This document shows, one piece after another, positions 53,110 through 63,030 of a stretch of 64,000 bases of DNA. The first letter of the stretch is position 1. Every line of letters begins with the position of its first letter. The position numbers were made by a program, and so were the translations under genes. Below the pieces are notes generated by a model. It searched no databases. It worked only from the letters and a program-made list of their open reading frames with translations, and had not been told where the DNA came from. Origin of the DNA: Clarkia xantiana subsp. parviflora (lineage: Eukaryota; Streptophyta; Magnoliopsida; Myrtales; Onagraceae); NCBI GenBank assembly GCA_036873135.1, contig JAPTYO010000007.1, positions 16,784,763 to 16,848,762 on the forward strand, given 5' to 3'.

Positions 53110-54276
53110 TGTTAGGTTATAAAGTCTAGGTCAACGGGTCGTCAATCTAGAATTTATCTCCCACTAATGAAATGTCGGGTTCACTGTTCCTAGGACTAGT
53201 CATTCTGATACATGCCCTTCTGCTCCCTTGGGGTAGTCGTTCTGATATATGTCCTTCTCTTCTCTCCTTCTGACCTCCTTTCCTTCTCTCCTTCTGACCT
53301 CCTTTCCTTCTCTCCTTCTGACCTCCTTTCCTTCTCTCCTTCTGACCTCCTTTCCTTCTCTCCTTCTGACCTCCTTTCCTTCTCTCCTTCTGACCTCCTT
53401 TCCTTCTCTCCTTCTGACCTCCTTTCCTTCTCTCCTTCTGACCTCCTGAGGCTTGTACTTCTTACCCCTGGGGCTTGTCCTACTGCTCTATGCTCTTCTG
53501 CTTCCTTGGCTCTCTTCTCCTTGCTACCCTGCAAGAGGGGCAATACCAGGCACAAAGGGGGGGGGGGGGGTGGTGCCTGATGAACCCTCTCCGATGCCTA
53601 AGTCAGTACGTTTTTAGAGAGATAAAGCTAGAGAGATGTCAGAGCAAAATTGTGCCACTTGCCAAGGTTTCCAAATGAGTTGTGAAGGTGGGGTATTTAT
53701 AGGCAACGGTGTCATTAAGGTGGCTTAATGACATCGTTAACCTTTAAACACAATTAATTAACCTTTAAGCACATAATTAAGACCTTAGGATTCGGAGAAG
53801 GTAGGCGGAGTGGACCGAGTGTGGGAGTCCGAAAATGGTGCCGGGGCCCTTGGGGGAGGAGAAATCTGACCCCCAGGGGTAGGGGTTGGGTGAGGGCACC
53901 CAACCCCTCCTAGGGAGGATGGGGTTGGCCAACCCCATCCCCCCTAGGGGAGATCGGGTTGGCCGACCCGATCTCTCCTAGGAGAGATCGGGTTGGCTGA
54001 CCCGATCTCTCCTAGGAGAGATCGGGTTGGTCCACCCGATCTCCCCTAGGGGAGATCGGGTTGGCTGACCCGATCTCCCCTAGGGGAGGTCGGGTGTGGC
54101 CACCCAACCTCACCTAGGCGAGTCTGACTCGGCCGGACGAGCGCTTCGGCCTCGTCCGAGCCGTTGGTGTTTTCGCGAAGGGTTCGGGTTGAAGTTTCGA
54201 TTTACAATCATTAACGGGGTGATAAAAATAAAGCGATTCGGAAGTCAACGGGTTCAAATTGGGCGTATATCCATCA
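53110..54276 (-). repeat. Element F 5' LTR (1167 bp)
   Basis: Copy of 45665-46837 with eight rather than seven 24-bp units and one palindromic unit fewer; otherwise nearly identical by eye. TATA (minus) at 53694-53701; U5 module at 53529-53603. Confidence 0.95.
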
Positions 54277-54344
54277 ATAGCCATTCCCTGGATTCAGAAC
54301 AGGATGGGCAAATACAATAACGGGGCTGATCACCCCATAAGTTG

Positions 54345-54790
54345 CGGATGTCCTCTGTTTAGACGACAATCTCATACTTCGAATTCCTGGTTAGGGTTCA
54401 TTCTTCATGGCGGATGTTCTCTATTTAGACGACAATCCCATACTTCGAATTCCTGGTTAGGGTTCATTCTTCATGGCGGATGTCCTCTGTTTAGACGACA
54501 ATCCCATACTTCGAATTCCTGGTAAGGGTTCACTCTTCATAGTGGATGTCCTCTGTTTAGACGACAATCCCATATTACGAATTCCTGGTAAGGGTTCACT
54601 CTTCATTGCGGATGTCCTCTGTTTAGACGACAATCCCATATTAAGAATTCCTGGTAAGGGTTCACTCTTCATTGCGAATGTCCTCTGTCTAGGCGACAAT
54701 CACATACTTCGAATTCCTGGTAAGGGTTCACTCTTCATGACGAATGTCCTCTTGTTAGATGACAATCCCATATTACGAATTCCTGGTTAG
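54345..54790. repeat. 66-bp tandem array in element D
   Basis: About seven copies of the same unit as in E 35401-35990, with more sequence variants (tacttcgaattcctggttag). The D sequence resumes here directly after element F. Confidence 0.88.
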
Positions 54791-55628
54791 GGTTCACTCT
54801 ATACAGCAGAAGTCCTCTTGCTAGATGACAATTCCGTACTATAGATTTTCAAAATCGTGTTGCATGGTTCCTGGACGCAGAAAACATGCATCGCAATTCA
54901 TATTCTCAAAAGTGTTACATGGTCCCTGGACGCAGGAATCATGTATCACAACTATTTTACCAAATATTTTATCAATTATTTTATCAAATATTTTATGTAT
55001 CAAACACATTTCCAAACATTTTATCAAACAAGGATTTTAGGGTTCGCAAAACACTCTTACAAAACCCAAAAATGTTTTTACGTATGCTTCCCCAACGCGG
55101 GTTGATACACGCTGACAGGTGCGCACCCTGTTTAAAACTCATAAAACTTACAAGTAGAGTCTTGTACAACGTCGCCTTAGAGTGGAACTAAGAGACGATA
55201 TAAACTAGTATCTTGCTCAAGCCAAGATAACACATTTCAAACATACTACTTGTTAAGTCGCTATACACGAATCACTTGACAGGTTTCGACGGATATAGCA
55301 ACAAGGTATGCAGGATGACGTACAACATGCATAACGCATCGTACAAGCAATCTCAAATCAAAAGTGACTATCGGTCACGATTGCAGGGACTACGTTTACA
55401 CTACTAGTCATCCGCGTTCAGTAAACACAGTAAGCAATAACGGTATGAAATATTACTAACGAGTTATCATGCAAACTGCTGTGTATAAAACAGGTTCAAA
55501 CGACGTAGTTCAAAGCGAACAAGTCACAAGCAACAATCAAAGAACAACTCCAACAAGTTTCTAAACATAGAAGCCGGGGGGCAAGCGGACTCATAAACGA
55601 GTTCAACATATCGAAAAGATGGCACAAA
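54791..55628. other. Element D spacer before antisense gene
   Basis: Non-coding and collinear with E 35991-36818, with small indels. Confidence 0.45.
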
Positions 55629-58291
55629 TCAAAGGAGTCCATCATCCCTGACAGGGCTGGGCGGAACAGGCAAAAGTTGCACATTAGTACCGCCACCGTC
55701 TTCTCCGAACAAAAATGCAAACTGAGATGTTGCGGTATCTAAGCGACGAAGCTTGGCAACTTGCCCAACAGCTGACTCCGCGTACGGCCCTAACTTGTCA
55801 AAAGGAAAGCCAGGAGCAAGAATGCTCACTCTACGAATAAAGTCCTCAGCAAACTCGCTGAGCATAGGAGCGGCCTTCGCCGTGGCAGCAGCAGTAACCG
55901 CACTGTCAAATCCAGGAGTAGAAGGGAACTTGCTAAGTCCCTCTTCAATGCCAGCCTTCATCTCTTCCTCGCGCACTTGCCGACAGGCAACCTTGTGCTT
56001 GCCCGCGTTATCAGAAATTGCCTTCTCAATGGCAGCGTTCTCAGACTCAAGCTGAACAAGGCCGGCATGATCAGAATCATAACGAGCATCAAAATCCGTC
56101 TTCTTCAACGAAAGACGGCGCACTTCGTCCTTAGCTTCCTCAAGCTCCTTAGACAAAGTGGCAGCTTTGTCAGCAATGGCACGCCTCTCCTGGACAAGTT
56201 CCAACATGAAGGAGGCCATGTGCACCACATCAGAAACAACCTGAAAACAAGGAGACAATAAGCATACATGTTCGGGAACAATGAACATGTTACGGCCAAT
56301 ACTATTACGGCCAATAATAGTGGCTAGGATACACTATATCTATATCTGATATTAGGGATAATATATTTATTTAAATAATATATTTACAATATTTAGTTAT
56401 CTTATAATATTTAGAACATCTATCTTTAAGGTTCTTGTAATCCTTATATATAGGGTATTCTTATTAATGAAATATCAAGCTTCCAATAATTAATCTTAGT
56501 CTCAAATAGAGATTAGGGTTGATTAGGAAGTAAGCTTTCCTATTTTCAGACATTCGTGTGTTCTTCGTTCAATCAATATTTGGGGCACGTATCAGAACAT
56601 AGCAAAGTGAAAAAAGATACTCACTGGAGCGAATCCAGACAACGATCTCTCAACAAAAGTTCGTGCCTCCCGTCACTCGAGGGTCGAATAACTCGATCAC
56701 CAGGAGGAATAGATCGATGAAGAACGCGCACGCCAACTTCAGGCATGCTCAGCTGGGAGTTTATGGGAAAAGTAAGATCTCCTGCCACATATGGCATCCA
56801 CTTACCATCTGAAATGTCACCTTCCAAAGGACGAAGCAAATCCGCACGTCCAAGTGGTGGGATCACTACATGCAAACCAAACAAGAGTTATGCAAAAGCC
56901 AAAAACAAAAGCACACAATCAAGTGTTCAGCTTATACCCGAAGGAAGAGAACGTTCCACCTCGGACCGCTCCTTCGAGCGGGGGGCAGACAACGCATCCT
57001 CGCAACCGTCAACTTCCTTCCCTTTATGACAGGAAGGAGTAGGAACGGTCACAGTAGTCTTCGGACGCTTCGAACTGCTCGAAGAACGTGCCCCACTGGT
57101 GGACCATTTGGAGGAGTCAGGAATGGCAACAACGCGATCAGAAACAAGCGCCGTGCGACCTGCAAGTAACATGCAAAGTCACAACCCAACCAAGAAAGAA
57201 CATAAAGAAGATTGTTCTTTTAAAACCATCTACCTTTTCCACGTCCAGAAGCCGCCGATGCTCCAGAAGCAAGAGCGGGAACAATCCTTCCACTAGAAGC
57301 AATCTTGCGAGTGGCCGCCGTCTGCAAAGACGAGCTTTTTCCGTCAAACCAACCTACAGTGCAACACGGTAAAAAGTTATAAAAATTATGAACATACCGA
57401 AGCTGCAGAAGGAAGCACATGGATCCCAGCATCAATCAATTCCTGATCGGATGCACGCAATGAGCAAATAAAGCCGCGCGATTGTTGACAGTGATATATC
57501 TGTCTTATCACTTCCTTATCCGACAAGGAGAGTTCCCGAAAAGTAGGCGCGGGATCAAATTTCCGAACATATTCGACATCCCAAGTCGTCCCCGCGTCAT
57601 GAGCAAAAAAGTAATGATGCCTCCAATGGTCGGCAGACCGATCCGCGGTAGCAACTAATCGGTAACTAGGATCCCACTTGGCTTCCCCAAGACCAAGTTC
57701 CTCAAAACCATCGCTCTGCAAGTTCGACCAACAAACTTTCACACTGCACAATCCTGCTGAGTCCGAACTCTTAAGCTGGTAGAAGCAGCGAAAGAGGGTG
57801 CGGGAATAACGCCAGGACTGCTTGTGAAGCAACACTCTGAAACAAGTCCATACTCGAATCCCGTTGGGTGCAAGATCTAAAGGGGAAATCCCATAACCGC
57901 TACAGAGCTCAAACAAGTCAGAACAGTAGGGAAACCGCAAACCCTCTCTAACGTGAAATGTGTACACAACGGATAAATCTACAGGCGGAGGAGTAGCATC
58001 TCCTAAACTGCTATCAGGGAGTATCTCAAAGGGGTAAAAAGCCTCGGTACAAGCGTCGAGTCCGGAAGCACTCGCATACAAGGTGAACAGGGATCTATCC
58101 AAGCGGTTAGTATAATACCTAACCAACACCTCAGTCTCTCCAGCAGGAGATGCCCCAACAAAAGGACCAGCAGCTACACCCTCATCGGTGTCTAAAACAC
58201 TATCTACTGGCAAAGCCGGGTCTACTTCCAAGTCATCCTCTATATCAGAATTAAAGGGAGTCTGCCATAGAAGAGTGGTAGACTTACTCAT
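55629..58291 (-). pseudogene. Spliced antisense gene (aORF) of element D, frameshifted
   Basis: Same exon plan as in E. Start ATG at 58291 (MSKSTT); exon 1 has the Transposase_28-like CSGYGISPLDLAPNGIRVW block. The last exon (to 55629) is the coiled coil LSKELEEAKDEVRRL. Relative to E one base is missing near 56665-56675 (gtgcctcccgtc against gtgccgcctcgtc), which breaks the fourth exon. A 307-bp solo LTR sits in the intron before the last exon. Exon 1 and the last exon remain open. Confidence 0.7.
56288..56594 (+). repeat. Small solo LTR (307 bp) in the antisense-gene intron of D
   Basis: TGTTACGGCC...CACGTATCA with TSD gaaca (56283-56287 and 56595-56599). E has the uninterrupted site (caatgaacatagcaaaatg near 37470-37488). 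It contains a TATA-like ttatatatag (about 56450). Short length and TG...CA ends fit a Copia-like or small LTR family; superfamily is not determined. Confidence 0.9.
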
Positions 58292-58365
58292 TGTATCAAC
58301 ACGATCAAAAGGAAGGAAGCTCCGCAAGAAGTTACTACGACCCCACAATCTGCAAGAAGCAAGCG

Positions 58366-58540
58366 AAAGTCAACGCGCGTATCAAAAGTCAACGCGCGTA
58401 TCAAAAGTCAACGCGCGTAGCAAGAGTCAACGCGCGTATCAAGAGTCAACGCGCGTATCAAGAGTCAACGCGCGTATCAAAAGTCAACGCGCATAGCGAA
58501 AGTCAACGCGCGTATCAAAAAGTCAACGCACGTAGCCAAG
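58366..58540 (-). promoter_or_regulatory. 19-bp W-box/CGCG array upstream of element D antisense gene
   Basis: About nine units of agtcaacgcgcgtatcaaa (minus-strand TTGACT plus CGCGCG) ending about 75 bases before the antisense ATG at 58291. It is homologous to E 39247-39432, with the W-box core kept in every unit I can see. Confidence 0.65.
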
Positions 58541-59969
58541 GTCCACGCGCGTAGTAAAGTGGATACGTACGATAAAAGGGACTAACGTCTTAAGAGGTTA
58601 TCATGCAAACGGTGGGATTAACGCGACGAACCGCAAGGATCAAACGCGGCAACACTTAGGGAAAATATTTCTCTAAGGCGTCAAAACAACAAGTGATTAT
58701 GCCTAAAGTCGTTTGGCAATCCTCGTCAACCAAAAAACCCGCCAAGGGAAAAAATTACGCATACCGACCAAAAAACCTCTACACAAAGATACGGGGGCAC
58801 TATGTCCAGACGGGGGATTCCACCTCAACTATCCACGGAAGCGAAAAACCGTCTAAGTTATGGACTAACGACGATAATAACGGCAACCAATCAGCAATTA
58901 TTCGACATACAAGCATCAACAAGCAGTCACACATGACAACAACGACAGGTGGCTCAAACGAACAACAAAACGGCGACATTCGAAATCAAGTCGAAGCTGT
59001 CTTTTAAAATTGGGTTTCCAAATTACCTCAAAACGTGACGAAAGGTATCACAATGGACTCCCCTCGTCGAGACGATTTCGGAAAGGTAAGGACCGCAACG
59101 AGCAGAGCCCGGGAAGGCGGCGCGTGGGTTACACGCGCCGGCAAGGATGAATCTCACGCGGCGGCGCGTGAGGGCGCGTCCGGCGTCTCCTGGCAATTCC
59201 GAAGGCGGCGCTGGAATACTCGTGACGATCCGAGTCGATTGGTGGGGTCAATTCCTAAAAACAAGTCAAGGATCAAACACGAAACTGTCGAGACATGCCT
59301 AAGCTTTACGACGGCGAAGAAATGGTGAACATACAAACAGTTTCGGGAAATGATGAGAGAATTACCTGCAAAGAGGATGGAATGATGAATTCCCAAGATG
59401 CTGGAGGAATAGTTGGGGATGTGTGTAAATACATATCCCAAAAGATGCTTTGTTGATAAGGATTAACTTATCTACACTCACGCCTAAACACCTACGGTAT
59501 ACTCCACCCTCTCCTCTAAATATCTATTCCTACGTACGTGATTATTTTGACATTTCACGTATCAAACCCGTCACTCCACGCGTATGTTTCTATATCGCAT
59601 GATTCATAATTTGATAACCGCTAAGTCATCTTAGAAGCGTATGGATTATAATTCTTGCATCGCATAATTACAATCTTACCATGACCGTTACTTATGTGTG
59701 CATATTTATGATAGCATGTTCGCATGATGTATTACCAATTGCTTATGTCTCCAACGATAACCATACTTGCACGCTATGTATGCGCATTCCCTATTGCACT
59801 AACCGTGGTGACAGGAAGCAAAGTCATTCGATCGGAAAATCAAAGGACGGACGAAATCAAGATATCTACGTCCGACCAACGATCAAGACCGAAATGTTAG
59901 CGTCAAACTCAAATTGGACACGTATCCTAACTTAAATATAGAGTCAAGAAAGGTTCTAAACCGTTACTT
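58541..59969. other. Element D region upstream of antisense gene
   Basis: Collinear with E 39433-40865, with the same GC-rich island (about 59080-59230). No supportable coding sequence. Confidence 0.4.
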
Positions 59970-59983
59970 GACTCGGGGGAAAG
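59970..59983 (+). other. Polypurine tract of element D
   Basis: gactcgggggaaag precedes the TGGTGG start of the 3' LTR. Confidence 0.8.
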
Positions 59984-60778
59984 TGGTGGATATATGTCCA
60001 ATTCGGGTTTGTATTTATATTCCGGGCCTCGTAAACACGTCAAAATTACATCCCGATTTGAAAACGTCTCCCAGAGGGTCAAAACGGTCCGGAAATGCAT
60101 TTACGCGCGTCCGGACCGGACCTCCGGATTGCATTGCAACCCGGACGTCCGGGTTGCTTGCAATCCGAACCTCGCCGAATTGCCCAAATTCGACGAGGTC
60201 CGGATTGCATTGCGGATATCGTGCGATTACCGTTTCCGCGATTACCGTTACGTGTAGAGAAATCAAGTTCGCGCATTACCAATATGGATGACGGTTACCG
60301 CTTGTTTTCTTGAACCGTCATCAAACCGCTTTAAAACCGGGTCCGGTCCCAAGGAAGCCTATAAATAGGAGGCCTTGGCCACCCATTTTCACACATCCTC
60401 TCATTTGCCCAACTTTGGTATTTTGAGCTCTGACTTCTCTCTAGAAACTTTCTCTCTCTAGAATTACTCTTTTAGCCCTATAGTGACTTAAGCTTCGGAG
60501 AGGGCTCCGCTAGCACCACCCCCCCTCTCCGTGCTAGCATTGGTCCTTGGTGCAGGAAACGTTGCTCAGACATCCAGATTCGTGCACAGACCACAGCCAT
60601 TCCGAGACTCAGACGCCTCCCTTGAGACACAGCCAAACCGAGACACAGACCTTTACGGGAGTCAACCGAACACTCGCCGGTGGCCCAACCTCTCCCGACG
60701 AAGGGTTACAGCCCGAAAAACCCGCACAACCGCACGAACAGACGTGTCCTCACGACTCAGTTCATCCAGGACGCAACA
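59984..60778 (+). repeat. Element D 3' LTR (795 bp)
   Basis: Copy of the split 5' LTR with an extra block of about 48 bp (cggacgtccgggttgcttgc region, about 60130-60175). TATA at 60358-60368, U5 module at 60488-60556. Followed by TSD ctcca. Confidence 0.95.
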
Positions 60779-61446
60779 CTCCACGTAATTCTGCAAGAGG
60801 GGATAGACCGGGCGGTGACCCAGAATCCCTCTCCGATGCTTAAATGAGTATCTCAATCAATGAACTGGCAAGCAAGAGTATCAGTCTGTAATCAAAACGT
60901 ATTCAATCTGAGGTAACTTCTGCCCTTTTATAGGCGAAGAGCTACCTCAGTTACCTGGAGAACCGCTGGGGCGGTTAGCCCACGTTCCGGGTATCTCGGC
61001 CACGATCCCGCCTATCTAGGCCATGATCTCGCTTATCTCGGCCACGCTCCGCTTATCTCGGCCACGATCCCGCCCATCTAGGCCATGATCTCGCTTATCT
61101 CGGCCACGCTCCGCGTATCTCGGCCTCAACCTCTGATAGCAAGTCCCGACCAATATCGGGGACTCCAGAGTTATCTCATTGTGTCACCGCTCGGGGCCCC
61201 TCGTCATCGTGACAGGGTCAATATTCTCAGGGATTCATCGTCGGGGCCTACTTAAAGGCATCTCATCGGGAGCACCTGGCTCACCTATCGGGACCGACTC
61301 CGTCGGGACCTTTCACCATCGGGACTCCTTTCATCGGGACCCTTCGCATTAGTCTCCTTGACCTCTCTTTTTAGGGCCCAGTGGGCCTGTTCACCGTTTC
61401 CTCGCCGTTAAAGGGCCTAACGGCCATAGCGAAACCCATCAGTAGA

Positions 61447-61592
61447 CATGCACAATCGATTTTTGATATCAACCTACAAATTAATAAAAGAAAAAATAGT
61501 TCTAACCAATATTGTTAAACTCTCATTGATCCTATTGTTAAGAGATCGAGTGCACATTCAAACAAATATTGTAATCAACTACGAACGAAAAA

Positions 61593-61632
<40 letters not shown>

Positions 61633-61924
61633 AATGTACGCATGCATACTAGTCTCATAAAGTGCTTTAGCCTTTAGGATGATCCTTATTCTTTAAGATA
61701 CTTGATTGTCATCATCTTATGGTTATAGCCATAATAATCTCCACGAATATCAGCGACGTCATGTTTGATTATTGATCTTTGCTAGTTAGGGAAGACGACA
61801 ATCTGAAATTCGTTTAGAATGCACCCAGGTTTACCATCTTCATTCAAGATTACAGACAAATATAAGCTGATTGAAGTCAATACCACGTATTTTTTGGTAA
61901 ATTGGTGTTTACTAGAGAATGTAT
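61447..61924. other. AT-rich intergenic DNA
   Basis: Contains a (TA)n microsatellite at about 61594-61627 and no recognisable gene. Confidence 0.4.
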
Positions 61925-62187
61925 AGTGGATTTCCCTAATGCTTATACTAGATACTTGCGTGCGCTACGCGCGTGCGCGTTGTCTTCCTGAGAATGTTGT
62001 AATGACATCATTAGAATGACTCCGAGAATGATACAAGATCGACTCGATTCCTAGCAGTGACGAATCCAGGACCCAGGGGTCAGTGGGTGCACATTTTTTT
62101 ATATAGTTAAAAAAACATATCGGATCAAATATAATTTCGGGTCGAATTAAAAAATGTTTTTCCTAATGAAATTGTTAAAGTACAACT

Positions 62188-62241
<54 letters not shown>

Positions 62242-63030
62242 CAAAAGAAAAATAAGAGTTTTAAAAGAAGAAGAAACGACAATTAAGAAATGTTTTAATA
62301 AAAACTTAGATTAAAAACTTGCTAGTAAAATGACATTGGGGGAAAATATTAAATAAAATAGAAAAAAATATTAAACAGTAAAATGATTATGGATTAATAG
62401 TGTGAATGGTGAGCCTCGAACCATGGATGAAGTAATTAATATTTGCACGCAAAAACAACAAGCTACTGAGTATTATATGTATATGGTTTCCTTTTAAATT
62501 TTATATGGGGTCCTTTGCAATTTTTATATAGGGTCCTTATCGGTAATTGCTAATTTTTCGCTGTAGCTCGATCAAGTTAAGCGGTGTCCCGTGACCCCGT
62601 ATTCACCCATGCAGATCCGTCCCTGATTCCTAGGATGATACAAGAACATAACCGTATTTTCTTAAAAAATTCAATAAAACTATGTAACATACTGTTATAT
62701 TGAAAATAAAAAAAAAATTCTAAAAAATTTAAAGTAAAATGCTCGAGGGACCGGGAGCAAGAACATTCACTATAGAGCTCCCGGTCCCTCGAGCATTTTA
62801 CTTTAAATTTTTTAGAATTTTTTTTTATTTTCATTATAACAGTATGTTACATACTTTAATTGAATTTTTTAAGAAAATACGGTTATGTTCTTGAATCATC
62901 CTAGGAATCGAGCCGATCTTGTATCATTCTCGGAGTCATTCTAATGATGTCATTACAACATTCTCAGAAAGACAACGTGCACGCGCGTAGCGCGCGCAGG
63001 TATCTAGTATAAGCATTAGGGAAATCCACT
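61925..63030. mobile_element. Foldback element with Helitron-like ends, split by a hAT MITE
   Basis: The two arms are almost perfect inverted copies of about 254 bp around an 18-base spacer (62759-62776). Removing the hAT MITE and one TSD copy leaves 527 bp. Each arm ends outward with a GC-rich stem (gcgcgtagcgcgcgc type), then about seven bases, then CTAG and T. That is a Helitron-like 3' end, followed by 18 further palindromic bases (tataagcattagggaaat). No coding capacity. Confidence 0.85.
62055..62625. mobile_element. hAT-type MITE (571 bp)
   Basis: Ends cagtgacgaatcc and ggatctg...complement cagggacggatc form hAT-type inverted repeats. A perfect 8-bp TSD attcctag flanks them (62047-62054 and 62626-62633). 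The interior is AT-rich, with a (TA)n microsatellite at about 62189-62235, and non-coding. Confidence 0.93.

Larger units (their letters stand above)
45665..54276 (-). mobile_element. Element F: non-autonomous LTR retrotransposon inside D
   Basis: LTRs 45665-46837 and 53110-54276, TSD atagc (45660-45664 and 54277-54281). PBS on the minus strand at 53092-53108 and purine tract beside the left LTR give minus orientation. The 6.3-kb interior has only a degenerate gag N-terminus, a possible antisense-gene remnant and two tandem arrays. One array is the same 30-bp repeat as in element B. Confidence 0.95.
29496..60778 (+). mobile_element. Element D: non-autonomous Tat element with three nested insertions
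   Basis: TSD ctcca at 29491-29495 and 60779-60783. The 5' LTR is 29496-30140 plus 41657-41758 (split by E); the 3' LTR is 59984-60778. PBS at 41759, purine tract ctcgggggaaag at 59972-59983. The interior carries gag, protease, a second gag-like region, a 66-bp array, a spliced antisense gene and a W-box array. RT, RNase H and integrase are missing. It is interrupted by E (30141-41651), F (45665-54276) and a solo LTR (56288-56594). Without these it is about 10.9 kb and collinear with E. Confidence 0.95.
29435..61441 (-). repeat. Solo LTR (about 714 bp) split by element D
   Basis: The two pieces, 29435-29495 and 60784-61441, join at the CTCCA target site into a single LTR matching the solo LTR at 8691-9406 (TGTTGGATCACGG...CCCATCA). 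Outer TSD is gtaga (29430-29434 and 61442-61446). Only LTR sequence is present besides the insertions, so it was a solo LTR before D landed in it. It keeps a minus-strand TATA (60926-60932) and the U5 module (60791-60843). Confidence 0.93.

Noticed and set aside
61594..61627. (TA)n tract as a possible origin or MITE
   Set aside because: Plain microsatellite without flanking inverted repeats.
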